A stretch of DNA of 64,000 bases from the NCBI GenBank assembly GCA_963734625.1, contig CAVTHW010000003.1, positions 744,001-808,000 on the forward strand. The letters are read 5' to 3'. Both the position numbers and the translations under genes were made by a program. Shown here piece after piece: positions 28,977-40,759 of this stretch (within the stretch, counting starts at the first letter, position 1; each line of letters opens with the position of its first letter). The notes under the pieces are model-generated. The model did not search any database, was not told the DNA's origin, and was given only the letters and a program-made list of their open reading frames with translations. This stretch comes from CAVTHW01 sp963734625. GTDB taxonomy: Bacteria > Acidobacteriota > Terriglobia > Bryobacterales > Bryobacteraceae.

Positions 28977-29789
28977 ATGATTGAAGACTTCGCTCACGCT
29001 ACTCTAGGAAAGCTGGGCTCAAAGGTATTCCGGCTGGGGCTTTCCGCGAGTTATCGCCCTGGAAAGAACACCATCCGCCGGGCCCTCGATGAGGGCGTCA
29101 ATTACCTCTTCTGCTACGGCTTCGATGGGCAGATGATCGATGTGTTGCGGGAGGTCATGCCCGCCAACCGGGAGAAGTACCTGGTGGCGACCGGCGCTTA
29201 CAATCTGATCTGGACCCGGCAGGATCTGCGGCGCACCCTGGAGAAGCGCTTGCGCCAGTTGCGCACCGATTACATCGACGTCTTTCATTTCATGGGCGTA
29301 ATGAAGCCGCGGGAGTTTCCAGAACCGGTACGCGAGGAGCTCCGGCGCTTGAAGGAAGATGGGCGGGTGCGCGCCGTAGCCATATCCTGCCACGACCGTA
29401 AGTTCGCCGGCGGGCTGGCCGCGCGGGGCGAACTCGACGTCCTTATGCTTCGTTATAACGCCGCCCACCGGGGGGCTGAGAGTGATATCTTCCCGCACCT
29501 TGAGGCTCACCATCCGGGCGTCGTGAGCTACACGGCAACCCGCTGGTCGTACTTGCTCCGCAGGCCGCACGGCTGGCCCAAAGACGGCCGCATTCCCACC
29601 GCCCCGATGTGTTACCGTTTCGTGCTCTCCAATCCTCACGTGGACGTCTGCCTCATGGCGCCGAGGAACCTAAAGCAACTCGAAGAGAACCTGAGAGCCA
29701 CTCGCCAGGGTTCGCTTTCGGACGATGACATGCGGTTCATGCAGGACTTCGGCGACGCCGTTCACAACAGACAGCACTGGTTCATGTAG
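28977..29789 (+). CDS. Aldo/keto reductase family protein
   Basis: The ATG at 28977 has GGAGGG 7 bases upstream; the longer open frame back to 28863 overlaps gcvT and is unlikely. The 270-residue protein has an AKR-like barrel pattern: LGLSASYRPGKNTIRRALDEGVNYLFCYG, TRQDLRRTLEKRLRQLRTDYIDVFHFMG, VRAVAISCHDR and a C-terminal VDVCLMAPRNLKQLEENL. In the usual motif the catalytic tyrosine sits in D-T-A-x-x-Y; here the matching part is NYLFCYG, so the catalytic tetrad may be altered. It probably reduces a sugar or carbonyl substrate with NADPH, or has a changed function. It is transcribed away from gcvT. Confidence 0.82.
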   Translation: MIEDFAHATLGKLGSKVFRLGLSASYRPGKNTIRRALDEGVNYLFCYGFDGQMIDVLREVMPANREKYLVATGAYNLIWTRQDLRRTLEKRLRQLRTDYIDVFHFMGVMKPREFPEPVREELRRLKEDGRVRAVAISCHDRKFAGGLAARGELDVLMLRYNAAHRGAESDIFPHLEAHHPGVVSYTATRWSYLLRRPHGWPKDGRIPTAPMCYRFVLSNPHVDVCLMAPRNLKQLEENLRATRQGSLSDDDMRFMQDFGDAVHNRQHWFM

Positions 29790-29815
29790 GAATCAGCCGC
29801 AGCCAACATAGCAGG

Positions 29816-30016
29816 TCAGTCTCTCCAGGTGATTCCGAAGCGGGGCGCCAAGTACTGCCACCAGCCGCTCTTGTCCTGGCGGTGGATGTAGTCGCGGAGC
29901 TCGAACGTAAACCCCAGCTTCTCGTTGAACCAGAGGTTAACTCCTCCGCCTATCTCCCACCAGTTCGCCCCGGCGCCGCGCATGAATGTCCGGCCATAGC
30001 CTGACGTGGCGAACGG
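29816..30016 (-). pseudogene. C-terminal fragment of an outer-membrane beta-barrel protein
   Basis: The minus strand reads GYGRTFMRGAGANWW, then GGGVNLWFNEKLGFTFELRDY and APRFGITWR before a stop at 29816. Alternating aromatic strands, a G-G-G-V-N-x-W turn and the final strand ending in I-T-W-R are typical of small outer-membrane beta-barrel (OmpW/porin-like) C-termini found in Acidobacteriota. The N-terminal part is absent. Upstream on this strand the sequence changes abruptly into antisense of a glutamate dehydrogenase fragment at about 30017, so a rearrangement has cut this gene. Confidence 0.55.
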
Positions 30017-30186
30017 CTCAATAGCGCGCGGACCGGGGAAGGCAGGCATCCGCTTTGCGCCGGACGTGGTGCTTACCCTTGGCGGCGTGGATGCCCTGGA
30101 AATGCGCCGTGGTCACCATTACGTTCGGAGGAGCTAAAGGCGGGGTCATTTGCGATCCGAACGTGTTGTCGCAAGGCGAACTGGAG
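30017..30186 (+). pseudogene. Degenerate duplicate fragment of the glutamate dehydrogenase gene
   Basis: This stretch matches 31861-32041, inside the intact gdhA 1.85 kb downstream, on the same strand. The right 66 bases, from CGTTCGGAGGAGCTAAAGG to CAAGGCGAACTGGAG, differ at one position; the left part is more diverged and is 11 bases shorter overall. It would encode the region around the dinucleotide/substrate segment IPFGGAKGGV but has no intact frame or start. It is a duplicated fragment, not a gene. Confidence 0.85.
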
Positions 30187-30275
30187 GGGGCCGGGCCTGA
30201 TTGATTCGACGAGTCTTTTGACCAAATAGTAATCCCGGTTGACCATCCAGGAGTATATCGACTAGAGTAGACGAA

Positions 30276-31565
30276 ATGGCGTCCAAACGGAGGGTAGTGC
30301 TCTGGATACTGGCCGCGGGCGCGGTCGGTCTGGCGGTGATGGCTTGCTTCATGTGGCTCACCCCCGGCAACCCGGCTCCCCCCACCATTGAAATTGCGGA
30401 GCTGGCGCCGGCCCCCCAACTGAGCACGGAAAGCCTCGTCTTCCAGCGCGGAGACACTCTGGAGGACCTGCTGCGGCGGGCCGGTCTGGATGTCGCTATC
30501 AGGGTGCAAGCGGTCGCCGCGGTCAGAGCCGCTTTCGATGTCAAGAAATTCCGCGCCGGTTCGAACCTGGTGCTCACTCGCTCCGAGACGGGCAGCATGG
30601 AAGGACTGGAGTACATAATCGACCCCGATCACAGCCTCCAACTCTCGCGAGACGGCGAAGACTTCCGGGCCTCCATCGCCGACGTTCCGGGAACGATCCG
30701 TGCGACTTCGGTCTGCGGAACGGTCGAAGGATCGCTGTTCGAGAGCATTGAGCGGGTTGGCGAGCGCCCCGAACTGACGCTCCGCATCGCCGACATCTTC
30801 GGGTGGCAACTGGACTTCAACACGGACCCTCGCGAGGATGATGAATTCTGTGCGCTCGTCGAGAAGAAGGAATACGCCAACGGCCAGCCGGCGACGTACC
30901 AGAGGATCCTCGCAGCGACGTATAACAACGCCGGCACGGTCTACGACGCCTATTTGTTTTCGGACGAGGGCGGAACGGCGACGTACTACTCGCGCGACGG
31001 CCGGTCGCTTCGATCGGCCTTCCTGCGCTCTCCGATGAGATTCGAGGCGAGGGTCAGTTCCCATTTCTCTTCGGCGCGCCGCCACCCTATCCTGAAGATC
31101 GTTCGTCCGCACCTGGGAACCGACTATGCCGCGCCCAGCGGCACGGCGGTTCAGGCGGTCGGGGCGGGAACCGTAACCTTCGCGGCGCGTTCAGGTGGTT
31201 CCGGGAACATGATCAAGATCCGGCACGCCAACGGTTACGAAACCCGGTATCTGCATCTGTCTCGAATCCTGGTGAGGGCTGGGCAGCGGGTGGGGCAGGG
31301 CCAGCGGATCGGACTTGTCGGAGCCACGGGTCTCGCCACAGGACCGCATCTGGACTTCCGCTTTAGCCGGAACGGCAGCTACGTGGACTTCGAGCGTCTG
31401 AGATTGCCGCCCGCCACGAGCATCAGCGCGCAGCGGATGGCGGAGTTCGATGCCAAGCGCGGTCATTGGCTCGCGCTGATGAAATCCGCCACTGCCGCTC
31501 CCGAAACCATGCTGGCCGGCGTGCTGCCGTCCGGCGGCGCTGGCTCCGGTCAGCAGGATGAGTAG
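30276..31565 (+). CDS. M23-family peptidase with LysM/OapA-like N-terminal domain
   Basis: A 429-residue membrane-anchored protein: signal anchor at residues 7-28, then an OapA/LysM-like segment (FQRGDTLEDLLRRAGL), a second domain, and a C-terminal M23 peptidase from about 265. The zinc motif H279-x3-D283 (PHLGTDYAAP) and H327 (YLHLSR) are present. The usual H-x-H near the end reads H358-L-D360 (TGPHLDFRF), so an aspartate replaces one zinc histidine. This H-L-D variant may still bind metal, but activity is not assured. Family members cut peptidoglycan cross-links or activate amidases. It stands between gene fragments and the gdhA-mutS-anmK operon. Confidence 0.88.
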   Translation: MASKRRVVLWILAAGAVGLAVMACFMWLTPGNPAPPTIEIAELAPAPQLSTESLVFQRGDTLEDLLRRAGLDVAIRVQAVAAVRAAFDVKKFRAGSNLVLTRSETGSMEGLEYIIDPDHSLQLSRDGEDFRASIADVPGTIRATSVCGTVEGSLFESIERVGERPELTLRIADIFGWQLDFNTDPREDDEFCALVEKKEYANGQPATYQRILAATYNNAGTVYDAYLFSDEGGTATYYSRDGRSLRSAFLRSPMRFEARVSSHFSSARRHPILKIVRPHLGTDYAAPSGTAVQAVGAGTVTFAARSGGSGNMIKIRHANGYETRYLHLSRILVRAGQRVGQGQRIGLVGATGLATGPHLDFRFSRNGSYVDFERLRLPPATSISAQRMAEFDAKRGHWLALMKSATAAPETMLAGVLPSGGAGSGQQDE

Positions 31566-31657
31566 TAGCCCGGATCGCCCTGACGCTTGGAGGCCCACGC
31601 CGAGGCTCGCCAGCGTACCCTGCCCGCTGCCATAATGAGGTCGGAGGTGCGGCGCCC

Positions 31658-32922
<1,265 letters not shown>

Positions 32923-32926
<4 letters not shown>

Positions 32927-35514
32927 GTCAGGAGCCTTCCACGCCGCTCATGCGGCAATATCACGCGATCAAGCAACAGGTCCCGGGCGCCCTCCTGATG
33001 TTCCGGCTGGGGGACTTCTATGAACTGTTCTACGAAGACGCGGTCACGGCGGCGCGCGAACTTGAGATCACGCTCACCTCGCGCAACAAGGAGAAGGGCC
33101 AGCCCATTCCCATGTGCGGCGTGCCCTACCACGCGGCCCAGGGCTACGTCGCGCGCTTGATCCAGAAGGGCTACCGGATTGCGATCTGCGACCAGATGGA
33201 AGACCCGCGCCTGGCCAAGAAGCTGGTGAGACGTGAAATCACGCGGATCGTGACCCCTGGCACCGCGACCGATTCCGCCCTCCTCAATTCCCGCGAGAAC
33301 AACTACCTCGCCGCGCTGGCCCAGGGCGGTGCACGAACTGGCCTGGCGTACGTGGACGTCTCCACGGGCGAATTCCGCGCGACGGAGGCGGCTTTCGACG
33401 AGGCGCAGGCGGCGGTGGAGCAGTTGGGAGCGCGCGAGGTGCTGGTGGTGGAGGGCGCCGCCGGGATTGCCTGCCCCAGGGCCTTGCGAACTGAAGTCGA
33501 GGCCTGGACCTTCAGCTTCGATCACGCCGAACGCACTCTGCGCGAGCACTTCAACCTTCTCACCCTGGACGGCTGCGGGTTGGCGGGGCGCAATCTGGCC
33601 GTGTCGGCGGCGGGCGCGATTCTGCACTACCTCAAAGACACGCAGCGGGCGGCGCTCAATCATCTCGAGCGGCCTTCCTACTTTGAGCGCAGCGATGCCA
33701 TGGTCCTCGACGCCGTGACCGTCCGCAACCTGGAACTGGTCGAGCCGATTTTCACCGCCGACGCCGATGGAACGGCTTCGACGCTCGTCGGCGTGATAGA
33801 CCAGACGCTGACCGGTATGGGCGGCCGCCTCTTGAGGCGGCGGTTGCTGCGGCCATCGATCGATCGCGCCGAGATCGAGGCTCGCCTGGACGCCGTCGAA
33901 GAGCTGGTGCGCGCCACTATCCCCAGGACGGAAGTCCGCAAGATCCTGGGTGAGATTCAGGATCTGGAACGGCTGCTCGCCAAGGTGACCATGGGTTCGG
34001 CCGGTCCACGCGAGTTACTGGCGCTGGCCCGCTCGCTGGCGAAGGCTCCGTCGCTCAAAAGCGCGGCGGCGCCGGTCCTCTCGTCGCGGCGCATGCTGGA
34101 AATCCGCGACGGGCTGGACGATGTCGCCGAGGTTCGCGATCGCGTGCTCGCCGCCGTTTCGGACGAGCCGCCGGTGAATCTGGCCGACGGCGGCACCATC
34201 CGCGACGGCTTCCACGCCGAACTCGACCAGTTGCGCGACATCCGGCAGCACAGCCGCGAATACATCGCGGCCATCGAGACGCGGGAACGCGCGCGCACCG
34301 GCATTCAGTCGCTCAAGGTTCGCTTCAACAACATATTCGGCTACTACATCGAGATCTCCAAGGCCAATCAGCACCTGGCCCCGGCGGATTACGAGCGCAA
34401 ACAGACGCTGGTGAACGCCGAACGTTTTACCACGCCGGAGCTGAAGGAACTGGAGCGCAAGATTCTCGAGGCCGAAGAGAAGATCCTGGAACTCGAGCGC
34501 GGGATCTTCGCCGAGCTTCGCGCTTTTGCCGCTAGCCACGCCGAACGCATTCGCGCCTCGGCCCAAGCGGTCGGCGAACTGGACGTGGTCACTGCTCTCG
34601 CGCATATGGCCGCCGGCAACCGTTACACGCGTCCCCGGTTTTCCGACTCGGGCGAGATGAAGATCGTCGAGGGCCGGCACCCGGTCGTCGAGCGGCTGAC
34701 CGAGCGCGAGGCGGTTCGCTTCATTCCGAACGACCTGTTCCTCGACGCCGAGTCGAGCTTCATCGCGCTCATCACCGGACCCAACATGGGCGGCAAGTCC
34801 ACCTACCTGCGGCAGGCGGCGCTGATCGTCATCCTGGCTCAGATGGGATCTTTCGTGCCTGCTGGATCGGCCGAGCTGCCGGTCATCGACCGCGTCTTCA
34901 CGCGCATCGGCGCATCCGACAATCTGGCCCGGGGGCGCTCCACCTTCATGGTCGAAATGACCGAGACCGCCGTCATCCTGAATACGGCCACGGCGAACAG
35001 CCTGGTCGTGCTGGACGAGATCGGACGCGGGACGGCGACCTATGACGGACTGGCGCTGGCCTGGAGTGTGATCGAGCACATCCACGAGAGAATCCGAGCA
35101 CGGACCTTGTTTGCGACGCATTACCACGAGCTGACCGAGTTGGCCGAGCAGTTGGAGGGCGTGCGCAACCTGCACGTTTCGGTGAGGGAGTCGGGCGAGC
35201 AGATTGTCTTTCTGCGCAAAGTGGAGCCGGGAAGCGCGGATCGCAGTTACGGAATCGAGGTGGCGCGGCTGGCCGGGTTGCCGGCCGGGGTGATCGAGAG
35301 GGCGCGGGACATCCTCTCCTTGCACGAGAAGACCGAGCACGAAGTGACCGAGGAGTTGACCCCGCGCAAGCACGCCCCAGTGCAGATCCAGTTGTTCGAG
35401 CCCGTCAACTACGAGATCGCCGGACGCATCCGGAACTTGAAGTTGGATGAGCTGCGGCCCATCGAGGCCCTGCAGCTCTTGAACGAATTGCAGCAGGAGC
35501 TGAAGCGGTCATGA
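32923..35514 (+). CDS. mutS: DNA mismatch repair protein MutS
   Basis: An 863-residue MutS1. The N-terminal mismatch-recognition domain has the phenylalanine-glutamate wedge (FRLGDFYELF). Connector, lever and clamp domains follow (RFNNIFGYYIEISKAN). The ATPase has Walker A GPNMGGKSTYLRQ near residue 620, then DEIGRGTATYDGLALAW and a late FATHYHELTEL. It recognises mismatches and recruits MutL; no mutL is in the window. The start overlaps the gdhA stop and its stop overlaps the anmK start, so all three should be one transcript. The C-terminus has the small dimer-like tail. Confidence 0.97.
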
Positions 35515-36614
35515 TCGTCGCCGGCATAATGAGCGGCACGTCCCTCGACGGCATCGACGTGGCGATCGTGGACATCGGGGACCACGGCTTTTCGGTCAAA
35601 GCGTTTCGTACCACGCCCTACCCAGCCAGGGTGCGAGAGGCTCTGCTGGCCGTCTCGACAGTGGCGGACGTTGCGCGGTTGAACTTTCTCCTCGGTGAAC
35701 TGTATGCCAAAGCCGTGCAGTCGGCTGTCAGCGCCTGCGGCCTCCAGCCGTATCTGATTGCCTGTCACGGGCAGACGATCCACCACGAAGGGGCGCCCGT
35801 CGGGTTCCTGGGCCGCAAGATCGCCAGCACGATGCAGATCGGCGAGGCGGCGGTCATCGCCGAACGGACCGCTGTTCCGGTCGTATCCGACTTTCGCCCG
35901 CGGGACATTGCGGCGGGAGGAAGCGGCGCGCCGCTGGTCCCGTATGTCGATTACATGTTGTTTCGCCACCCGCGCCGCTGCCGGGTGGCGCTGAACATCG
36001 GCGGGATCGCCAACATCACGGCCATTCCACCCAAAGCGAAGCCGGAGCAGGTGATCGCCTTCGACACCGGGCCGGGCAACATGGTCATTGATGCGCTGGT
36101 GGCGAAAGCGACCGGCGGGGAGCGGACCTATGACGAGAACGGCCGCCTGGCGGCGCGAGGCCGCCTCAACCAAGCGCTCCTGGACGAGCTTCTCGCGGAA
36201 CCGTATTTCCGCCGACGGCCGCCGAAGAGCGCCGGCCGCGAGCAGTACGGGCGCGAGTTCGTCGAACGGCTGCTCGGGACCGGGCTGCCGATAGAGGATC
36301 TGATCGCCACCGCAACGGTGCTGACGGCGGCCAGCGTGGCTCTGGGGATTCGCCGTTTCGTTTCCGCCCCGGTGGACGATCTGATCGTCTCCGGCGGGGG
36401 CGCTAAGAACCCGGTGATTGTGAAGTATCTGGCCGCCTTCCTGCCGGAAGCGGCGATTGCCACGTCCTCGGAGTTTGGGATCGATCCGGACGCTAAAGAG
36501 GCGATCGCGTTTGCGCTGCTGGGTTACGAGACTTGGCGCGGCCGCCCCTCGAACCTGCCCTCCGCCACCGGCGCCCGGCGCGCCGTGGTGCTCGGAAGGA
36601 TCACTCCGGCCTAG
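35511..36614 (+). CDS. anmK: Anhydro-N-acetylmuramic acid kinase
   Basis: The ATG overlaps the mutS stop (ATGA). The 367-residue protein starts with the family signature AGIMSGTSLDGIDVAIVD. It also has CHGQTIHHEG, NIGGIANITAIP, FDTGPGNMVIDAL and a late SGGGAKNPVI, all diagnostic. It opens and phosphorylates 1,6-anhydro-MurNAc to MurNAc-6-phosphate in cell-wall recycling. MurQ is not in the window. It is convergent with the DedA gene. Confidence 0.96.
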   Translation: MIVAGIMSGTSLDGIDVAIVDIGDHGFSVKAFRTTPYPARVREALLAVSTVADVARLNFLLGELYAKAVQSAVSACGLQPYLIACHGQTIHHEGAPVGFLGRKIASTMQIGEAAVIAERTAVPVVSDFRPRDIAAGGSGAPLVPYVDYMLFRHPRRCRVALNIGGIANITAIPPKAKPEQVIAFDTGPGNMVIDALVAKATGGERTYDENGRLAARGRLNQALLDELLAEPYFRRRPPKSAGREQYGREFVERLLGTGLPIEDLIATATVLTAASVALGIRRFVSAPVDDLIVSGGGAKNPVIVKYLAAFLPEAAIATSSEFGIDPDAKEAIAFALLGYETWRGRPSNLPSATGARRAVVLGRITPA

Positions 36615-36653
36615 GAGTCCGTGGTGAAAGTCAGTCACAAAACATTGATTGCG

Positions 36654-36680
36654 CGTGTAGCGTAAGCTTCAGCTTGCGTC
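36654..36680. repeat. REP-like palindromic element, copy 1
   Basis: Between convergent anmK and dedA the DNA reads GTGTAGCGTAAGCTTCAGCTTGCGTC. The part 36661-36678 folds as a hairpin (CGTAAGC / GCTTGCG with one G-T pair). The reverse complement shares TGAAGCTT-CGCTAC with a second copy at 50465-50479. Short GC-rich palindromes ending genes in this way resemble REP/RAYT-type extragenic repeats. It overlaps the last codons of the dedA gene and may also work as a bidirectional transcription stop. Confidence 0.4.
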
Positions 36681-37325
36681 CGCTCGCTTCGTTCGCGCGT
36701 TCCAGGCTTCGCGCAGCACCGGGATCAGCGACAGGAAGATAATCAGGAAGATCGCCTTCTCGAAATTCCGCCGCACCAGGGGCACGCTGCCGAGGTAGTA
36801 CCCGATCGTGGTCATGGACACGACCCAGATCACACCGCCGCAAACGTCGTAGGAGATGAAGCGCAGGTAGTTCATCTTACCCACGCCGGCCATGAACGGC
36901 GCGAAGGTCCGGACGATGGGAACGAACTTCGCGTAAATCATGGTCTTGCCGCCGTACTTCGAGTAGAACGCCTGCGTGCGCAGCACGTACTTCTTCTTGA
37001 AGAAGCGCGTATCCGGGCGCTTGAAGACGATGTCTCCAGTGCGGCGCCCCAGAAAATACCCAAGCGTATCGCCGGCGAGAACCGCCGCTATCAGGGACAG
37101 GTTGACCGCCCACAGATTCAGCTTTCCCGCGCCCACCACCACGCCCACGGTGAACAGCAGCGAATCGCCCGGCAGGAAAAAGCCCGTCAGTAAGCCCGTC
37201 TCGGCGAAGATGATGCCCGCGAGCATCCCGTACCCCAGCCATCCCGTCAGCACCGTCGTTAGCAACTGAATCAGGCGCTCCGGGTTCGTCAGGGTGCGCA
37301 AAAACTCCAGCAGGGCGTTGATCAT
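36669..37325 (-). CDS. DedA-family membrane protein
   Basis: A 218-residue protein with five to six hydrophobic segments. It carries the DedA core EtgLLTGFFLPGDSLLF, followed by GDTLGYFLGRRTG and FVPIVRTFAPFMAGVGKM, where the paired R and the G-x-G-K region are conserved. DedA proteins are VTT-fold transporters implicated in flipping undecaprenyl phosphate or phosphatidylethanolamine across the inner membrane. This fits the other polyprenol-related gene nearby (43723). It is on the minus strand, 9 bases after the PpiD-like gene ends, so they could be co-transcribed. Confidence 0.9.
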   Translation of the reverse strand: MINALLEFLRTLTNPERLIQLLTTVLTGWLGYGMLAGIIFAETGLLTGFFLPGDSLLFTVGVVVGAGKLNLWAVNLSLIAAVLAGDTLGYFLGRRTGDIVFKRPDTRFFKKKYVLRTQAFYSKYGGKTMIYAKFVPIVRTFAPFMAGVGKMNYLRFISYDVCGGVIWVVSMTTIGYYLGSVPLVRRNFEKAIFLIIFLSLIPVLREAWNARTKRADAS

Positions 37326-37334
37326 GTCCCGGCG

Positions 37335-39267
37335 TCAGGAGCCGCGGTAACTCGTGATCAGGCGGTTGATAACATCCTGGTGGATCTTGATCTTCCCCTC
37401 CTTGATCAACTGGTCGCGGATGCCTTCCTGCAGGAGTTCCAGGCGCTCGCGCGCCTTGGTGTTCTTGGCCTGCTGCAGCAGCGCGTCCCGCTGTGCCGCG
37501 AACTGGCTCATGTCCGCCGGAGTCCGCGCGACAACCTTGCAGATGAATCTCCGCTCGTTCAGTTTCTGCGAAAGGAAGAGCTGACCGACCGGCAGCGCGA
37601 ACGCCTCATCGACATAGCTGGCTCCGCCCAAACCCTCCACCGCTCCGCCGCGGATGAATTCTGGAGGTGTCTTGAGTTCCAACCCAGCTTGCTGGGCAGC
37701 CTTCTTAAGATCTCCGTTTAGCGATTTCGCCTTCTCGAGTACCTCGTTGACCCGGGCATCGATGAGCTGGCCGAGCTTCAGTGTGCCCAGCTTCTCACGG
37801 ATCTGTTTATCGGCCTCGGCCAGTTCGCCTTGATGAGTGGGGAACACCTCCGTAACCAGCACCACCGCCATCCTGGTCGGGCTAACCACCACCGATGAGA
37901 CCTCTCCCTTGCGAAGCCCGGAAACGGCGCTCTGGAATTCGCTGCTCGCGCCGATCTCGGGAATGAAGTCCTCGCTTCCCACTCTGTCTGCCTTGACCAA
38001 CTGAAGGCCCAGGTCAGCCGCAATCTTGGCCGCGCCTTTGGGATCTTTGGCGAGAGCCGCGCGCGCCTGGTCCGAAAGCTGCTGCATGCGATCGAACACA
38101 GCCTGTCTCTTGCGCTCGTCGGCCAGTTGCGTCTTGACTTCCTCAAACGGCTTAAGGTGCGCTTGTTCTTTCTCCATCACTTGGATGATGTGGAAGCCGT
38201 ACTCGGTGGTGATGACGTTGCTGAGTTCCTTGGGCTTCAAAGAAAACGCGGCGTCTTCGAAGGCCTTGACGGTCTGCCCGCGCACGATCCAGCCCAATTC
38301 GCCGCCCTTGACGGCCGAGCCGGGATCCTCGGAATTCTTCTTGGCGAGGTCGGCGAAGTCCGCACCCTGCCTGAGTTGCTGGAGCAAACCCTCCGCCTTG
38401 GTCTTGAGCTTGGCGACTTCTTCCTTGGACTTATCCGTTGTCTTCAATCAGGATGTGGCGGACGTTTACGCGGTCTGGCACCCGGAAGCTGTCCTTATTC
38501 TGGTCATACAGGAGGCGCAATTCCTCGTCGGAGACCGCAATCGACTGGGAGACTTTGGCCTGGTCGATGATCAAGACCTCCATAGATCGCTTCTCGGGAA
38601 TCTGGAACGAAGCGCGGTTCTTGTCGTAGTATTCCTTGACCTCCTCGGGCTTGATTGAGATCTGAGAAGCCACTTGCGCGGCGGAGACGCCCACAAACTC
38701 GATCTTGACCTTGTCGTTCGCGCGGCGGAAGGCGGCCTCCAGTTCCGACTGGGTCACCACGACGCCCTCCGCCGCCAGTCCCTGCAAATCGCTCATCAGG
38801 ATCTGCTGCTTCAGCGCGGCCTCGAACTGCGGGATGGTCATGTTCAACTGGGCCAGAGCGGCGGCGTATGCCTGGTCGCCCGCATAGTTGTCCCCATTGA
38901 ACAGTTGGGGCAGCATCTTCTTGATTTCGGCGACCAGGTCGGCCTCCGACACGCGGAACCCCAAGCGCTCGGCCTCGTAGGCCACGGCGTACTGCGTGAC
39001 CAGGGATTCGGCTACTTGCGGGATGATGGCCGCCACCAGATCGTTCGGCAACTGCTGGTTCCGCATTTGTGCCTGAATGGACTGCTGGAGGTCACTCAGC
39101 GTCACGGTCTGGCCGCCGACTTCCGCCACAATCTGGGACTCGCCGCCGCCGCCGCCCAACCCGGCGCCGGGGATAAGATACGTAATCATCGAAAGGGCCA
39201 CCAGCAACATCAGGCCGCCCAACAGAATCCGCACAGCCGTGGCCCGGCTGCGAAAAAGGTCAAACAT
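37335..39267 (-). CDS. PpiD/SurA-type peptidyl-prolyl isomerase, one frameshift
   Basis: Start at 39267 gives MFDLFRSRATAVRILLGG and a single membrane helix, as in PpiD. Residues 45-270 form a SurA-like chaperone domain (VAEVGGQTVTLSDLQQSIQ). The frame then breaks at about 38442-38447, inside the parvulin domain, right after VNVRHILI. The next frame continues KTTDKSKEEVAKLKTKAEGL with GGELGWIVRG and EYGFHIIQV, so the PPIase domain is whole once one extra base is removed. Corrected length is about 640 residues. It folds periplasmic proteins from the inner membrane. As this is a widely kept gene, a sequencing error is likely. Confidence 0.85.
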
Positions 39268-39325
39268 GCGTGAATATCTCCTAAGTCGGGGAATATCCAG
39301 TATAGCCCACCACCGGAGGCGGTCT

Positions 39326-40759
39326 TCAGCCGGCCGGCGTGGCCCGTTTGCCCTGTTCTCCCATGCGGCACTCGTCGTGCACGGCCCGGACCGCTTTCTC
39401 CAGCCCGTCGCGCCGTACCACGATCGCTATCGTCAGCTCGCTCGAACCCTGGGCAATAGCGATGATGTTGATCCGCTCGCGTGAAATCGCCGTGAAAATG
39501 CGCCCCGCCAGGCCCGGCGTGCCGCGCATTCCTTCCCCCACCACGGCCAGCAGGCCCACGTTCTCGTCCACTTCGATAGGGCGCAGGTAGCCATGCCCCA
39601 ACTCCAGCGCCAGCCCGGCTTCCATGGCCGCCAGAGCCGGCGCCAGTTCCTCCTTTCGAAGCAGGAAGCAGAAGTTCTGCCGGTAGCTGGAACTGGAAAG
39701 CACCAGCACCTCGGAGTTGGTCCGGGCCAGCGCGTCCAGCGTGCGCCCGATCAATTGAGTGACGTTCAGAGCCGAATCGGCTGGTTCAATCGAGACCAGC
39801 GCCACGTTGGCCATCGAGGTGACCGCGCGCGCGCCGCCCTGGACTTCAATCTTGGGAACGATCCGGGTGCCGGGCTTGTCGGGAGCAAAGCTGTTCTTGC
39901 TCCAGACCGGGATCTTCTTTTCAGCCAGCGGCGCCAGCGTCCGCGGGTGCAGCACCTTGGCCCCGTTGTAAGCCAGCTCGGCCGCCTCGGCATAGCTGAC
40001 CTCGTCGAGGACCGCGGCGTCCGGGACCAGCCGCGGATCGGCCGACATGATGCCGTCCACGTCGGTCCAGATCCAGAGTTCGGAGGCGTCCAGCACAAAG
40101 GCCAGAATGGAAGCCGAGAAATCCGAGCCCCCGCGCCCCAACGTGGTTGTCCGGCCGTCGGCCGTGGCGCCGTTGAACCCCGTGACAACTGGCAGCACTC
40201 CGTCCTTGATCATGGGGATAAGCAGGCGGCGGGTTCGCTCCCGCGTCGGATCCATCAACGGATTCGCATTGCCGAAGACCGCATCGGTGACGATGATCTC
40301 CTTGGCGTTCACGGCCCGGGCGCGGACGCCCCGCGCCTCCAGATAAGCGGTCATCAGCAGGGCCGAGAGCTGTTCGCCGATCGCCATGCCTTCGTCGACC
40401 GATCTGGGCGGCCGTTCCCCCAGCATGCTGATGCCGCCGGCAATCCGTTCGAAATCCGCAAGCAAGCCCCGGATGGCGCCTAGCGTCTTCTCCTGCTTAT
40501 CCGGCGGGAGCAGCTCGCGGCAGGTCTCCACGTGCCGCACCGCCAACTTCTCGAGATTGGACTTTATGCCCGCCTGATCGCCCGCCTCGGCGTGCCGCAG
40601 CGTGTCGAGCAACAGGTCGGTCACCTTGGACATGGCCGAGACCACCACCAGGACAGGGCGCTCGCGGCGTTGGCCGGCGGCAATCTCCGCCGCCACACGA
40701 ATCCGCTCGGCCGAACCCAGGCTGGTTCCGCCGAACTTCATGGCAAGCAGGTTATTCAA
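39326..40759 (-). CDS. lysC: Aspartokinase (lysine-sensitive, LysC-type)
   Basis: The TTG at 40759 overlaps the cmk stop and has AAGGAG upstream at good spacing; the in-frame ATG at 40741 lacks a ribosome site. The 477-residue protein has the kinase signature KFGGTSLGS, MLGERPP, LGRGGSDFSASILAF and IWTDVDGIMSADPR. Two C-terminal ACT units follow from about residue 310 (LLAVVGEGMRGTPGLAGRIF). It phosphorylates aspartate, the first step to lysine, threonine and methionine, and is usually inhibited by lysine. Co-transcription with cmk is likely through the 4-base overlap. Confidence 0.94.
   Translation of the reverse strand: MNNLLAMKFGGTSLGSAERIRVAAEIAAGQRRERPVLVVVSAMSKVTDLLLDTLRHAEAGDQAGIKSNLEKLAVRHVETCRELLPPDKQEKTLGAIRGLLADFERIAGGISMLGERPPRSVDEGMAIGEQLSALLMTAYLEARGVRARAVNAKEIIVTDAVFGNANPLMDPTRERTRRLLIPMIKDGVLPVVTGFNGATADGRTTTLGRGGSDFSASILAFVLDASELWIWTDVDGIMSADPRLVPDAAVLDEVSYAEAAELAYNGAKVLHPRTLAPLAEKKIPVWSKNSFAPDKPGTRIVPKIEVQGGARAVTSMANVALVSIEPADSALNVTQLIGRTLDALARTNSEVLVLSSSSYRQNFCFLLRKEELAPALAAMEAGLALELGHGYLRPIEVDENVGLLAVVGEGMRGTPGLAGRIFTAISRERINIIAIAQGSSELTIAIVVRRDGLEKAVRAVHDECRMGEQGKRATPAG

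Noticed and set aside
29019..29639. Minus-strand frame opposite the aldo/keto reductase
   Set aside because: Shadow frame without motifs.
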